This document shows, piece after piece, positions 8,401 through 16,779 of a stretch of DNA of 64,000 bases. This stretch comes from Lachnospiraceae bacterium UBA7202. GTDB lineage: Bacteria > Bacillota > Clostridia > Lachnospirales > Lachnospiraceae. Made by a program: the position numbers and the translations under genes. Position 1 is the first letter of the stretch, and each line of letters opens with the position of its first letter. A model generated the notes under the pieces. The model made no database searches, was not told the origin of the DNA, and saw only the letters and a list, made by a program, of their open reading frames with translations. Where the stretch lies: the NCBI GenBank assembly GCA_002490705.1, contig DKUO01000025.1, positions 48,283-112,282 of the forward strand. The letters run 5' to 3'.

Positions 8401-8640
8401 GTGAATGACATGATCACAAACGGAGATTTCGATTTGATCATCAATTCGCCTGTGGGGAAGGACAGCGTGCACGACGACAGCTATCTGCGAAAGGCCGCGA
8501 TCAAGGCGAAGACGCCCTATATCACCACGGTGGCGGCGGCCAGAGTGACGGCTGAGGGCATCCATTACCTGAAAACCCATAAGGGCAGCGAGGTGAAGTC
8601 CTTGCAGGAACTGCATGGGGAAATACGGAACCGGTCATAA
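5413..8640 (+). CDS. carB: Carbamoyl-phosphate synthase large subunit
   Basis: A 1075-residue protein that makes carbamoyl phosphate from ammonia, bicarbonate and two ATP for pyrimidine and arginine synthesis. Two homologous ATP-grasp halves are visible, opening with VLIIGSGPIIIGQACEFDYS (about residue 8) and IMILGGGPNRIGQGIEFDYC (about 556). Each contains the ARPAYTMGGAGGG / VRPSYVLGGRGM loop. The C-terminal 140 residues (from about 930) form the methylglyoxal-synthase-like regulatory domain. Length is standard. ATG 5413 follows a GGAGG; the upstream frame from 5323 crosses the terminator and is not coding. The small subunit carA is not next to it in this window, so the glutaminase partner must be encoded elsewhere. 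Confidence 0.96.
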   Translation: MPRRTDIHKVLIIGSGPIIIGQACEFDYSGTQACKALRKLGYEIVLVNSNPATIMTDPETADVTYIEPLNVERLEQIIAKERPDALLPNLGGQSGLNLCAELNKAGILEKYNVKVIGVQVDAIERGEDRIEFKKTMNQLGIEMARSEVAYSVDEALAIAEKLGYPVVLRPAYTMGGAGGGLVYNKEELKVVCARGLQASLVGQVLVEESILGWEELELEVVRDADNNIITVCFIENIDPLGVHTGDSFCSAPMLTISEECQKKLQEQAYKIVESVQVIGGTNVQFAHDPVTDRIIVIEINPRTSRSSALASKATGFPIALVSSMLAAGLTLKDIPCGKYGTLDKYVPDGDYVVIKFARWAFEKFKGVEDKLGTQMRAVGEVMSIGKTYKEAFQKAIRSLETGRYGLGHVKDFDTLSKEELLRRLTIPSSERHFLMYEALRKGATVEEIFEITKVKAYFIEQMKELVEEEEAILRHKGNMLPDEMLTAAKKDGFSDKYLSQLLEIPEADIRGRRLALGVEEAWEGVHVSGTKDNAYYYSTYNAPDKNPVNTDTQKIMILGGGPNRIGQGIEFDYCCVHAAMALKKLGFETIIVNCNPETVSTDYDTSDKLYFEPLTLEDVLSIYNKEKPLGVIAQFGGQTPLNLASELQKNGVRILGTSPSVIDLAEDRDQFRAMMEKLNIPMPESGMATTVEEALAIAGKIGYPVMVRPSYVLGGRGMEVVYDDESMAEYMNAAVGVTPDRPILIDRFLNHALECEADAISDGSHAFVPAVMEHIELAGIHSGDSACIIPSVHIPAESVETIKEYTRKIAEEMHVKGLMNMQYAIENGKVFVLEANPRASRTVPLVSKVCNIRMVPLATDIITSDITGRPSPISGLQEQTVPYYGVKEAVFPFNMFPEVDPILGPEMRSTGEVLGLSRSYGEAFFKAQEAVQSKLPMEGTVLISVNKKDKDEVVEVAKRFAEDGFQIVATEGTYNLITAAGVPAKKAKKMYEGRPNVNDMITNGDFDLIINSPVGKDSVHDDSYLRKAAIKAKTPYITTVAAARVTAEGIHYLKTHKGSEVKSLQELHGEIRNRS

Positions 8641-8660
8641 TGGTTTTTATAAGAATATGC

Positions 8661-8706
8661 AAATAACCAAGTTTTTGTTTTGGAAAATAAAAACTTGGTT
8701 ATTTTT
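8661..8706 (+). terminator. Intrinsic terminator of carB
   Basis: A long AT-rich stem (AAATAACCAAGTTTT at 8661-8675 with its complement at 8690-8704) ends in a T-run. It begins 21 nt after the carB stop. Confidence 0.85.
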
Positions 8707-8717
8707 TGCGCTTTTTG

Positions 8718-8726
8718 TGATATAAT
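8718..8726 (+). promoter_or_regulatory. Extended -10 promoter of the DUF4143 ATPase gene
   Basis: TGATATAAT (8718-8726) is an extended -10 box placed 31 nt before the chosen start. No convincing -35 box exists at 17 nt; TTGGTT at 8695-8700 is the nearest match, inside the preceding terminator. Confidence 0.5.
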
Positions 8727-8757
8727 ATAAAAAATGCTTTAGCAAGAGGTGTGCAAT

Positions 8758-9954
8758 ATGGTACAGAGAAAGCGGTATCTGGACAAGCTGATCAAGGCGA
8801 GAGATAAGCAGATTATCAAGGTGGTGACCGGCGTGCGGCGTTGTGGAAAATCTACCTTGCTACAGCAGTTTCAGGCATATCTGAGACAACAGGGCGTGGA
8901 GGATAAGCAGATCATTTCCCTCAATTTTGAAAGACTGGAAAATGAGCCTTTGCTGGAATATCATGCCTTGTACGAGCATATCAGGCAGAGACTTGTTCCG
9001 GGTCAGATGACTTATATTTTCCTGGATGAAATTCAGGCTGTGCCGGATTTCCAGAAGGCGGTTGACTCCCTCTTTGTTCTGGAACACACGGATTTGTATA
9101 TCACGGGTTCCAATGCGCATATGCTTTCCGGCGATCTGGCCACGCTTCTTTCGGGAAGATATATGGAAATACAGATGCTGCCGTTGTCCTTTGGGGAATA
9201 TCTGGAACTGACGGGAGGAGACAGCCGGGATGTATGGAACAGATATTTTGTGAACGGCGCGTTTCCCTATACGGCCCGTATTGAGGAAGAGGAGGTCAGA
9301 AGAGATTATCTACAGGGGATTTACCATACCGTTTTACTTAAGGATATCGTGGAACGGAAGCGGATTCAGGACGTTTCCCTGTTAGAGAGCGTGGTACGGT
9401 TTTTGTTTGACAATGTGGGAAATATCGTATCTTCCAAGAAAATAGCGGACAGCCTCACATCCTTTGGAAGAAAAACCACTTCGGCGACAGTGGAAAATTA
9501 TATTCATGCGTTGGAGGAGGCGTTTATCCTGTACAGGGCGGGTAGATATGATATTAAGGGAAAACAATATCTCAAGTCACTGGAAAAATATTATTTGGTG
9601 GATCAGGGGCTTCGGAGTCTGGTGTCAGGGAGAAAAGGCCAGGATATAGGCCATATTTTGGAGAACATTGTCTATTTGGAGCTGCGGCGGCGGGGATATC
9701 AGGTTTCTGTCGGCAAGGTTGGCAGTCAGGAAATAGATTTTGTTGCCGAAAAGGAGGATGAAAGAGTTTACTATCAGGTTTCCGCCAGTATTTTAGACCC
9801 GCACACTTATCAGCGGGAGATTGCGCCGCTTAAGGCGGTCAACGACCATTACCCCAAATATATTGTTACGCTGGATGAGGTTCCCATGGGGGAGGAGGGA
9901 ATCCGGCAAATTAATGCGATAGAATTTCTCTTGCACGGCGTTTCCCGTACTTGA
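8758..9954 (+). CDS. AAA ATPase with C-terminal DUF4143 domain
   Basis: A 398-residue cytosolic ATPase of the common AAA_14-DUF4143 type. Walker A is TGVRRCGKSTLL (about residues 24-35) and Walker B is YIFLDEIQ (about 85), followed by ITGSNAHML (sensor region) and LPLSFGEYLE. The C-terminal third, with ENIVYLELRRRGY and VGSQEIDFVAE, resembles a PD-(D/E)xK nuclease-like fold as in DUF4143. The biological role of this family is unknown; it is patchily distributed and often horizontally transferred. ATG 8758 has AGAGG 8 nt upstream; GTG 8749 would overlap that site. It is a single-gene unit with its own promoter and terminator. Confidence 0.88.
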   Translation: MVQRKRYLDKLIKARDKQIIKVVTGVRRCGKSTLLQQFQAYLRQQGVEDKQIISLNFERLENEPLLEYHALYEHIRQRLVPGQMTYIFLDEIQAVPDFQKAVDSLFVLEHTDLYITGSNAHMLSGDLATLLSGRYMEIQMLPLSFGEYLELTGGDSRDVWNRYFVNGAFPYTARIEEEEVRRDYLQGIYHTVLLKDIVERKRIQDVSLLESVVRFLFDNVGNIVSSKKIADSLTSFGRKTTSATVENYIHALEEAFILYRAGRYDIKGKQYLKSLEKYYLVDQGLRSLVSGRKGQDIGHILENIVYLELRRRGYQVSVGKVGSQEIDFVAEKEDERVYYQVSASILDPHTYQREIAPLKAVNDHYPKYIVTLDEVPMGEEGIRQINAIEFLLHGVSRT

Positions 9955-9992
9955 CAGTTTATGAGATGGCGAGTAAAATAAAGTGCGGTTTA

Positions 9993-10036
9993 TACCACAA
10001 ATGCGTGGCGGTCAGCGGCGCGTCTGTGGTATTTTT
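9993..10036 (+). terminator. Intrinsic terminator after the DUF4143 gene
   Basis: A 13-bp imperfect stem (TACCACAAATGCG at 9993-10005 with CGCGTCTGTGGTA at 10019-10031) is followed by five T. It could also act as an attenuator for the antiporter gene downstream. Confidence 0.75.
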
Positions 10037-10041
10037 AATAT

Positions 10042-10121
10042 GCGCAGGGGTGCGTAATGTATATTGCTGCTTTGCAGCACGCACCCCGCGCGACGAGTAG
10101 GGAGAAAATCTTCCCCACTCG
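10042..10121 (+). other. Structured 5' leader of the NhaC gene (two hairpins, unknown class)
   Basis: Two hairpins lie between the terminator at 9993-10036 and the antiporter start. The first pairs GGGGTGCGT (10047-10055) with ACGCACCCC (10079-10087) and carries an inner TGCTGC-TTT-GCAGCA stem. The second pairs CGAGTAGGGA (10094-10103) with TCCCCACTCG (10112-10121). Neither is followed by a T-run. I do not recognise a riboswitch class. A regulatory RNA role is possible but unproven. Confidence 0.4.
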
Positions 10122-10150
10122 ATTAAATCCAAGAAGAAGGAGAGAAAGTT

Positions 10151-11773
10151 ATGAGACAAATGAAAAAGAGGTGGATGATGCTCTTACCCACGGCGCTTTT
10201 GCTGGCGCTTGCGTTTTCCACGACAGTGTTTGCCGCGGAAGAGGGGGCCGAGTATGTGCCGACGCTTCATGCGACATTCTGGGCGCTCGTCCCTCCCATT
10301 GTGGCGATCGGGCTTGCGCTGATCACGAAGGAGGTTTACAGTTCACTGTTTGTGGGTATTTTGATGGGAGGGCTTCTGTATTCTGGGTTTCAGTTTGAGC
10401 TGACAATTACCCATATCTTTGTGGACGGTATCATCGGCGTTTTGTCTGACAGCTACAATGTGGGTATTCTGGTGTTTTTGGTGATTTTAGGGGCCATGGT
10501 CAGCCTGATGAACAAGGCGGGCGGCTCTGCGGCCTTTGGACAGTTTGCCGCAAGCAAGATCAAAAACCGGGTTGGTGCACAGCTTGCCACGATCTTACTG
10601 GGTGTACTGATTTTTATTGACGACTATTTTAACTGCCTGACGGTGGGCAGCGTGATGCGTCCCGTGACGGACAAGTTTAAGGTGTCCCGCGCGAAACTGG
10701 CTTACCTGATCGACGCGACGGCAGCGCCGGTGTGTATCATTGCGCCAATCTCTTCATGGGCGGCGGCAGTGACAGGTTTCGTGGAGGGAGAGGATGGATT
10801 TTCCATCTTTATCCGGGCTATTCCCTATAACTTTTATGCGATCCTGACGATTGTCATGATGGTCGGCATGGTGCTGATGAAGGCGGAGTTCGGCAAGATG
10901 AAGGTGCATGAGCAGAACGCGGAGAAAGGCGATCTGTACACCACACCGGGCCGGCCCTACGAGAATGTGAAGGCGGAGAAGATCAGCTCAAAAGGCGGCG
11001 TTATGGATCTTCTGATTCCCATTATTGCGCTGATTATCTGCTGTGTGATCGGCATGATTTATACGGGCGGCTTTTTTGACGGCGCGGATTTTGTGACAGC
11101 TTTTTCCAATTCCGATGCTTCTCTGGGCCTGACCCTCGGCAGTTTCTTCGGATTGGTTATCACGATTGTGCTCTATCAGATTCGCAGAGTGCTCTCGTTT
11201 AAGGAGTGCATGGACTGTATTCCGGATGGCTTCCGCGCGATGGTGCCTGCTATTTTGATCCTGACCTTTGCGTGGACGCTGAAAGCAATGACGGACAGTC
11301 TGGGTGCAGACCTTTATGTGGCAGGGCTGGTGGAGTCCAGCGCGGGCGCGTTTCTAAACTTCCTGCCGGCGATTATCTTTGTGGTGGGATGCCTTTTGGC
11401 CTTTGCGACGGGCACTTCATGGGGAACCTTCGGCATTTTGATTCCCATTGTGGTAGCTGTATTCCAGAACAGCAATCCACAGCTGATGATTATTTCTATC
11501 TCCGCCTGCATGGCGGGCGCGGTTTGCGGCGATCACTGTTCTCCGATTTCCGACACCACGATCATGGCCTCTGCGGGCGCACAGTGTGAACATGTAAACC
11601 ATGTAACGACACAGCTGCCCTATGCGGTTTTGGCGGCGGTGGTATCCTTTGTCACTTACATTGTGGCCGGCTTCGTGCAGAAGGCATGGATCGCCCTGCC
11701 GGTGGGAATTTTGCTGATGATTATTGCGCTTTTTGTTATTCGCGATATGGGTGGAAAAATGGAGCAATCATGA
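10151..11773 (+). CDS. NhaC-family sodium/proton antiporter-like transporter
   Basis: A 540-residue polytopic membrane protein. The N-terminus has a signal-peptide-like stretch (KKR, hydrophobic core, VFAAEEG at about 25-31), then 11-13 membrane spans. Landmarks are LVPPIVAIGLALITKEVY, FIDDYFNCLTVG, a substrate-region TAAPVCIIAPISSWAA, and near the end SISACMAGAVCGDHCSPISD. These match the Na+/H+ antiporter NhaC superfamily (Pfam Na_H_antiporter), whose members exchange Na+ or carry amino acids or organic acids, so the substrate is unknown. Start at 10151 has AAGGAG upstream. The gene converges on a lipoprotein gene 8 nt away; the two stop codons lie in one perfect 14-bp palindrome (TGACACTGGTGTCA, 11771-11784). 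Confidence 0.88.
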   Translation: MRQMKKRWMMLLPTALLLALAFSTTVFAAEEGAEYVPTLHATFWALVPPIVAIGLALITKEVYSSLFVGILMGGLLYSGFQFELTITHIFVDGIIGVLSDSYNVGILVFLVILGAMVSLMNKAGGSAAFGQFAASKIKNRVGAQLATILLGVLIFIDDYFNCLTVGSVMRPVTDKFKVSRAKLAYLIDATAAPVCIIAPISSWAAAVTGFVEGEDGFSIFIRAIPYNFYAILTIVMMVGMVLMKAEFGKMKVHEQNAEKGDLYTTPGRPYENVKAEKISSKGGVMDLLIPIIALIICCVIGMIYTGGFFDGADFVTAFSNSDASLGLTLGSFFGLVITIVLYQIRRVLSFKECMDCIPDGFRAMVPAILILTFAWTLKAMTDSLGADLYVAGLVESSAGAFLNFLPAIIFVVGCLLAFATGTSWGTFGILIPIVVAVFQNSNPQLMIISISACMAGAVCGDHCSPISDTTIMASAGAQCEHVNHVTTQLPYAVLAAVVSFVTYIVAGFVQKAWIALPVGILLMIIALFVIRDMGGKMEQS

Positions 11774-11781
11774 CACTGGTG

Positions 11782-12900
11782 TCAGTAAATGGATTCTACG
11801 TTGGAGATACCGTTCCCGGTTATGTCAAATTTCCAGACAGCGTGGCCGGGAATGCGGTGCTCTGTTAAATAATAGCTGTTATCTATAAGAGTAATATAAT
11901 AGGGGGTGCCGCCGCCGATGAAGTTCGCATAGACGTCCTCGTAAGCTCCTTCTGCGAGCTGCGACAAATCTTCTGTGCGTATCATGGTGGCGGCGTCTTG
12001 ATTTCCCGCAATGTCCGTGGAAACGGTGATATAGAAAGCGTCTCCTGCGATGGTGAGCTGTACCATACCTGCTATGCTATCCGGCACGGGATAGGTCTCC
12101 GTTATGGCAAAGGTGGACAGATCCGCCTGTAAGATGGCAGGCGAGCCGGGGATGCCGGAGACAAAGTAGATGTCGTCGCCGTCGATCGTAAAGGATCGCA
12201 CATAAGCGTCTTTCTCTGAGAGAGGGTGGACACTTACATGCTTGGTGAGATACATATGGGGCTCCCCGGGATCGTGGCGGCAGAGAAACATTTCACCGCT
12301 CATGGAACTCCAGACATAGAAGGTGTCCGTGGGGGCATCATAGAGAATATAGTGAGGGCGGTTTCCGACTGCATCCAGTGTCTGCGTGTGGTAGAAAACG
12401 CCGTCTTTCTTTTCAAAGACAAGAATACGGTTTCCTTCCGTGTCGTCCACCAGATAGACCAGGCCGTCACTGGCGAGAGTGTGGCCCTTGTCGATTTCAT
12501 CGGTCATGATTTGCCAGTCGGTCAAGGGGTCTGTGAGATTGTCGTGGTAGATGACCTGATTGTGATAGCAGTCTACGATAAAATAGGTGTCTTCTACCTT
12601 TGTGACGTAGGTAGGGACGCTTAAGTCGGAACAGGTATTGCGGGGAACGGACTCGGCGGAAACGGGAGAGAAGCCTTCGCTGTCGATATCCTGTACGACT
12701 GTAAAAGCGCGGAGGTGTTCGACGCTGGGGAGCGGGCCGGGTTCTTTTTTCGTGGATGAGCCGTCGGTGACAGAGGCGGTGGGTGTAGTACCCGTTCCGC
12801 AGGCTGTGAGCATGCCGCAGAAAAAGGGCAGAGTGAGGGCGAAAAAACAGTATGATAACATATGTTTTGAAATTCTGTATTTTTGGAATCTTTTGTTCAT
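11782..12900 (-). CDS. Lipoprotein with predicted beta-propeller-like domain
   Basis: A 372-residue protein. A lipoprotein signal sequence ends in the lipobox LTAC (Cys about residue 34). A Thr/Ser-rich linker follows, then about 300 residues of repeating beta-strand pattern with units such as VEDTYFIVDCYHNQVIYHD, LVYLVDDTEGNRILVFE and DDIYFVSGIPGSPAILQAD that look like blades of an NHL- or YVTN-type propeller. It would be exposed on the cell surface. No catalytic motif is seen, and I do not recognise a named family. The start has no strong ribosome binding site; an internal ATG (M14) is an alternative. Confidence 0.75.
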   Translation of the reverse strand: MNKRFQKYRISKHMLSYCFFALTLPFFCGMLTACGTGTTPTASVTDGSSTKKEPGPLPSVEHLRAFTVVQDIDSEGFSPVSAESVPRNTCSDLSVPTYVTKVEDTYFIVDCYHNQVIYHDNLTDPLTDWQIMTDEIDKGHTLASDGLVYLVDDTEGNRILVFEKKDGVFYHTQTLDAVGNRPHYILYDAPTDTFYVWSSMSGEMFLCRHDPGEPHMYLTKHVSVHPLSEKDAYVRSFTIDGDDIYFVSGIPGSPAILQADLSTFAITETYPVPDSIAGMVQLTIAGDAFYITVSTDIAGNQDAATMIRTEDLSQLAEGAYEDVYANFIGGGTPYYITLIDNSYYLTEHRIPGHAVWKFDITGNGISNVESIY

Positions 12901-13020
12901 GGTAGAGAGACTCTTTCTTTTCCGTTGATTTCTTGGTAAGATAAATCAGGTGGTTGCGTCTAGTGTATCACAAATTTGGGCCTTTGTCGCGCAGGTATCG
13001 TTTCGGCAGAGGAGAAAGGT

Positions 13021-14133
13021 ATGGACAGCAATATGACAAATGTGTCTTTCGGCCTTCTTTCGGCTCTTGCGATTCTTATGGTTGTGGCCGGTCATGCGGG
13101 TTACGACATTCTGACAGTGGGAGGACTGTTTCCCTACTATTCCTTTCATGTGCCGCTCTTTCTGTTCATTTCCGGCTATTTTTACCGCAGGGAGGAGGAA
13201 GAGAGACCTCTTGCCTATTTGAAAAAAAAGGCAAAACGGCTTCTTTTGCCCTATTTTATCTGGAATTTGGTTTACGGATTAATTGCCTGGGCGCTGCGGG
13301 CTTTCGGCGGATTTTCCATGGGAGAGCCTATTTCCTTCAAAAGCCTGTTTTTAGATCCTTTTCTGAACGGATATCAGTTTATATACAATTTTGCGGCGTG
13401 GTTTGTGCCGGTGCTCTTTGTGATAGAAATGATGAATCTGTGTATGCGGCTTGTGCTGAAAAAGCTTCATCTGGACAGCGAGCGGCTGATTCTTTTGGCG
13501 ACGCTTCTTGTGGGAATGGCGGTGGTGCAGCTTTCCATCGGCGGTCACGTATGGGGATGGTATAAGACGCCGGGCCGGATTCTCTTTCTCTATCCCTGCT
13601 TTCAGATGGGGCAATTTTATAAGAAGAAACTGGAAGCGAGGGATACGCTCGGAAATCTTCCCTATTTTATCATCGTGATCGGCGTGCAGGTGGTTTTATC
13701 CCTGTGCTGTAATGGTCTGGCCTACAGCAGTGTGTGGTGTACCGGGTTTGCCAACGGGCCGGTGATCCCTTATGTGACAGTTGTGTCAGGTGTGGCTTTT
13801 TGGCTTCGGGTGGCGAAAATTTTGGCTCCGCTCTGTGGAGAAAGCCTCCTTTATCTGGGCCGCAATACTTACGCGGTGATGATGCACCATATTATGGCGT
13901 TTATGCTGGTAAAGATGATTTTGGCGGGAATTGCCGCCCATACGGGATATCTGGCAGATTTCGATTTCACGGAATTTTATAACAATATTGACTATTATTA
14001 TCTGGTAAAAGGGTCGGAGGCTTTCAAGATGGTTTATCTGGCGGCCGGAGTGGCGCTTCCGCTGTTGTTACAGAGGGGAATTACCGGTATGTCAGCTTTG
14101 CGGGACATGAGATCAAAAAGCCCTGCATCTTGA
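13021..14133 (+). CDS. Acyltransferase family 3 membrane protein
   Basis: A 370-residue protein with about ten membrane spans. The sequence GHAGYD (early His) and HVPLFLFISGYFYRR are hallmarks of acyltransferase family 3 (OatA/WecH/EpsH type), which transfers acetyl or succinyl groups to surface glycans. A central KKKAKRLLLPYFIWNLVYG segment is also typical. The start at 13021 follows GAGGAGAAAGG. The 3' end overlaps the convergent PH-like gene by 53 bp (14081-14133). The substrate cannot be read; no glycan operon is adjacent. Confidence 0.85.
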   Translation: MDSNMTNVSFGLLSALAILMVVAGHAGYDILTVGGLFPYYSFHVPLFLFISGYFYRREEEERPLAYLKKKAKRLLLPYFIWNLVYGLIAWALRAFGGFSMGEPISFKSLFLDPFLNGYQFIYNFAAWFVPVLFVIEMMNLCMRLVLKKLHLDSERLILLATLLVGMAVVQLSIGGHVWGWYKTPGRILFLYPCFQMGQFYKKKLEARDTLGNLPYFIIVIGVQVVLSLCCNGLAYSSVWCTGFANGPVIPYVTVVSGVAFWLRVAKILAPLCGESLLYLGRNTYAVMMHHIMAFMLVKMILAGIAAHTGYLADFDFTEFYNNIDYYYLVKGSEAFKMVYLAAGVALPLLLQRGITGMSALRDMRSKSPAS

Positions 14134-15199
14134 GGCAGAGCGTCTGCCAGTTGCCGTGTCCCAGCCCCTCGGTATTGCCAAGCCAATATTTGCGTGTGCC
14201 CTCCATGGTGACAAGGGTGATCTGATAATGGCCGAACATGGAGAGCTTTTTGGAGGGAGGATTCATGATCACCTGCTGGATACGGTTTACGCTGTACATG
14301 TCCTGGCCGATCTGCAGCATATTACCTGCAAAAGTGATCTTTTGCGGACAGGAAACGTGTCCTACAGCGTTGGTGAGCAGGGCCAAAAACGCGCGGCAGA
14401 ACAGGACGAGGCCGCAAAGAGAGAGCAGAATGGAACCGCAGCCTATGATCATAAAAAGGGTTGAAGCGGTATCATACTCCGGAGGAAGCAATAACATCCG
14501 GTAAAACAGCCAGAGAAATACGCCAAAAACCGCCAAACTGAGTATGCACAGGAGTCCCAGACGGTGCAGCATGCGGTTCCAGAGCTGCCGGGGGTCTATC
14601 TGAATTTCCGCTGTATTTTGAAACGCGTTCAGCATAATTTCCGTCTTATCGTCTTCCGCGAGCTGTTCCGCGCGGTTTATCCGCGTGAGCAGCTGCACCA
14701 CCTGATTCAGATCCTTTTCACTGTATTCGTAGAGCCGGTATTTGACTTCTTTTCCGTCGGCGTTCTGAAAAATCAGATAGCGCCTGCGGAAAACCCAGCC
14801 TACAAAATGGTAACCCACGTAGGATTCCACGGTTTTCGGGCGGACAAAATCTGCCAGAAGAAGGCGGTCCGTATGGCCGGGCCTGTGGATGATCAGGGTA
14901 TCGCCCGACAGGGTAACTTTTGTGCGGCGCAAAATACAGCGGATGATGGTGACGAACAGGGCGGTAAGCATAACGTTTGGCCATCCGAGAAATATATGCA
15001 GACAGTAAAGCAGCGGCATCAGGAAATAGCGGTACTGCATATCCATGTCGGTCAGAGACCATAAAAGCGTCAGGAGAAATTCAAAAGCGTAAGACAGAAT
15101 ACAGAGCGCAAAACCCCAGATTAAGGTATGGATGATGATAAATTCGGGGATCATAAGGGAGCTGCCTGTGACGCTGTGGTTATCTTTAGACTGGTTCAT
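14081..15199 (-). CDS. Membrane protein with two bacterial PH-like segments
   Basis: A 372-residue protein with four or five membrane spans in two pairs (about residues 17-45 and 60-90, then 220-245, 255-275 and 280-300). Each pair is followed by a soluble beta-rich stretch: KVTLSGDTLIIHRPGHTDRL in the first, QKITFAGNMLQIGQDMYSV in the second. This layout resembles YcxB/bacterial PH-domain membrane proteins. Function is unknown. The 3' end overlaps the convergent acyltransferase by 53 bp. It is divergent from the 15328 gene. Confidence 0.7.
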   Translation of the reverse strand: MNQSKDNHSVTGSSLMIPEFIIIHTLIWGFALCILSYAFEFLLTLLWSLTDMDMQYRYFLMPLLYCLHIFLGWPNVMLTALFVTIIRCILRRTKVTLSGDTLIIHRPGHTDRLLLADFVRPKTVESYVGYHFVGWVFRRRYLIFQNADGKEVKYRLYEYSEKDLNQVVQLLTRINRAEQLAEDDKTEIMLNAFQNTAEIQIDPRQLWNRMLHRLGLLCILSLAVFGVFLWLFYRMLLLPPEYDTASTLFMIIGCGSILLSLCGLVLFCRAFLALLTNAVGHVSCPQKITFAGNMLQIGQDMYSVNRIQQVIMNPPSKKLSMFGHYQITLVTMEGTRKYWLGNTEGLGHGNWQTLCLKMQGFLISCPAKLTYR

Positions 15200-15327
15200 A
15201 GCGGTGTCCTTTCATCTGTTGTTGTGTTTATGATAGTAAAGTATATCTTATGCGGGTTTGAATTGCAATCGTCGGGGGAGTATGTTACTCTAGGGAGTAT
15301 GGAGAGATGTGCCGAAACGGAGGCACA

Positions 15328-15702
15328 ATGATAGAACAATGGATGGAATCCTGGGACAATGGCCTGCTGTGGGCTGTTGCCGCGCTGCTTCTTCTGCTTG
15401 TGATTCTAGCAGGGGCGCAGTATGACCTTACGTATCACACGGTAAGGATTTATAACTGGGACGGAAAACGTTACCGGTTTCTGGGCAGGGTGAGACTGCG
15501 GAAGAAAAATGACATGTATGTCGCAAACATGGGCGAACGGATGGGAGAGGCGTCTTTCACGACCAGATATCTGCTTCTGCCCTCACGGAAGTTTGTGAAA
15601 AGACACCGCTATGGAAGCCTGTTGTTCCGGGCGGGAAAGACGGAAAGGTGGCTGCCTGTGGAGGAGAGGATGCGGGCGGATGCACTGTATGTCTATCCGT
15701 AG
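15328..15702 (+). CDS. Small membrane-anchored protein of unknown function
   Basis: A 124-residue protein with one N-terminal membrane segment (about residues 14-33) and a basic, beta-rich soluble part. The repeated aromatic/basic pattern (YNWDGKRYRFLGRVRLRKK) and the ending ADALYVYP are features I have seen in Clostridia hypothetical proteins. I cannot name a family. GGAGG seven nt upstream fixes the start at 15328. It is 44 nt upstream of the glycosyltransferase gene and probably cotranscribed with it. Confidence 0.65.
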   Translation: MIEQWMESWDNGLLWAVAALLLLLVILAGAQYDLTYHTVRIYNWDGKRYRFLGRVRLRKKNDMYVANMGERMGEASFTTRYLLLPSRKFVKRHRYGSLLFRAGKTERWLPVEERMRADALYVYP

Positions 15703-15746
15703 AGACGGCGGGCGGACAAGGCGTTATCAGGAGGAAAGGTTGGGAA

Positions 15747-16760
15747 ATGGTCACAATCAGTCTTTGTATGATCGTGAAAAATGAAGAGCGGATTCTTGCC
15801 AGATGTCTGGACAGCCTCAAAGGACTGATGGATGAGGTGATCATTGTAGATACGGGCTCCACGGACAGGACGAAGGAGATCGCGGCGGCGTACACGGATC
15901 AGATTTATGACTTTGCATGGACGGGAGATTTTTCCGAGGCGAGAAATTTTGCTTTTTCCAAGGCGAAGATGGAGTATATTTACTCGGCGGACGCGGACGA
16001 GGTGTTGGACGCGGAGAACCGGGAGGCGTTTTTTCGTATGAAACAGGTTCTTCTCCCGGAGATAGAGATTGTGCAGATGTATTATGCCAATCAACTGTCC
16101 AACGGGACGATTTATAACTACGATAAGGAGCTTCGCCCCAAACTGTTCAGGAGGAACAGGACCTTCAGGTGGCAGGGAGCCATCCATGAGCAGGTTGGCA
16201 TTACGCCTGTTATCTATGACAGCGAAATTTGTATACAGCATCTGCCGGAGGAGAACCATAAGGACCGGGATCTGGCGGCTTTTGCGCGGCTTGTGGAGAG
16301 GGGAGAGCCTCTCGATAAGAGATTACACAATATCTATGCAAAGGAGCTCTTTATTTCAGGAGATGCAAAAGATTTTCTGGCGGCCCGGGCATTTTTTAAG
16401 GCCTCCTGCGCGGATGAAAAGCGGGGAGATGAAGAGCTGATGGAGGCGGCCTGTGTGGCGGCCAAAGCGGCCAGACTCGCCGGGGATACAGCGGACTTTT
16501 TTAAGTATGCCATGAAGGCGGTAACGGCCGGAGGATGTGCGGAAATCTGCTATGAACTGGGTAATTTTTACATGGAGAGACGGGATTTTGACGAGGCCGT
16601 TGTCTGGCTGTACAACGCGGCCTATGAGACGGAGAGCGTTTTGAATATTCACAGTGGGGGAGACTTACCGCTTCGGGGGCTGGCGGCCTGCTACCGGGAG
16701 CTTGGCGATGAAGAGCAGGCGGCGGAGTATACGAGACAGGCGGCGGAATGGTCAATATAG
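15747..16760 (+). CDS. Family 2 glycosyltransferase with C-terminal TPR-like region
   Basis: A 337-residue soluble protein. Residues 1-210 form a GT2 domain: SLCMIVKNEERILARCLDSL, then IIVDTGSTDRT and YSADADEVLD with the D-x-D metal site, and HEQV later. Residues 215-337 are tandem helical units (ACVAAKAARLAG, ICYELGNFYMERRDFDEAV, LRGLAACYRELGDEEQA) of tetratricopeptide type. This GT2-TPR architecture occurs in proteins that glycosylate surface molecules or act like SunS. Start at 15747 is supported by AGGAAAGG; the upstream in-frame extension overlaps the previous gene. The acceptor is unknown. Confidence 0.88.
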   Translation: MVTISLCMIVKNEERILARCLDSLKGLMDEVIIVDTGSTDRTKEIAAAYTDQIYDFAWTGDFSEARNFAFSKAKMEYIYSADADEVLDAENREAFFRMKQVLLPEIEIVQMYYANQLSNGTIYNYDKELRPKLFRRNRTFRWQGAIHEQVGITPVIYDSEICIQHLPEENHKDRDLAAFARLVERGEPLDKRLHNIYAKELFISGDAKDFLAARAFFKASCADEKRGDEELMEAACVAAKAARLAGDTADFFKYAMKAVTAGGCAEICYELGNFYMERRDFDEAVVWLYNAAYETESVLNIHSGGDLPLRGLAACYRELGDEEQAAEYTRQAAEWSI

Positions 16761-16779
16761 CAGCAAGGAGATAAATGAT

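Noticed and set aside
9993..10150. Known riboswitch (lysine, guanidine, c-di-AMP) before the NhaC-type gene
   Set aside because: None of the conserved core sequences I know could be found.
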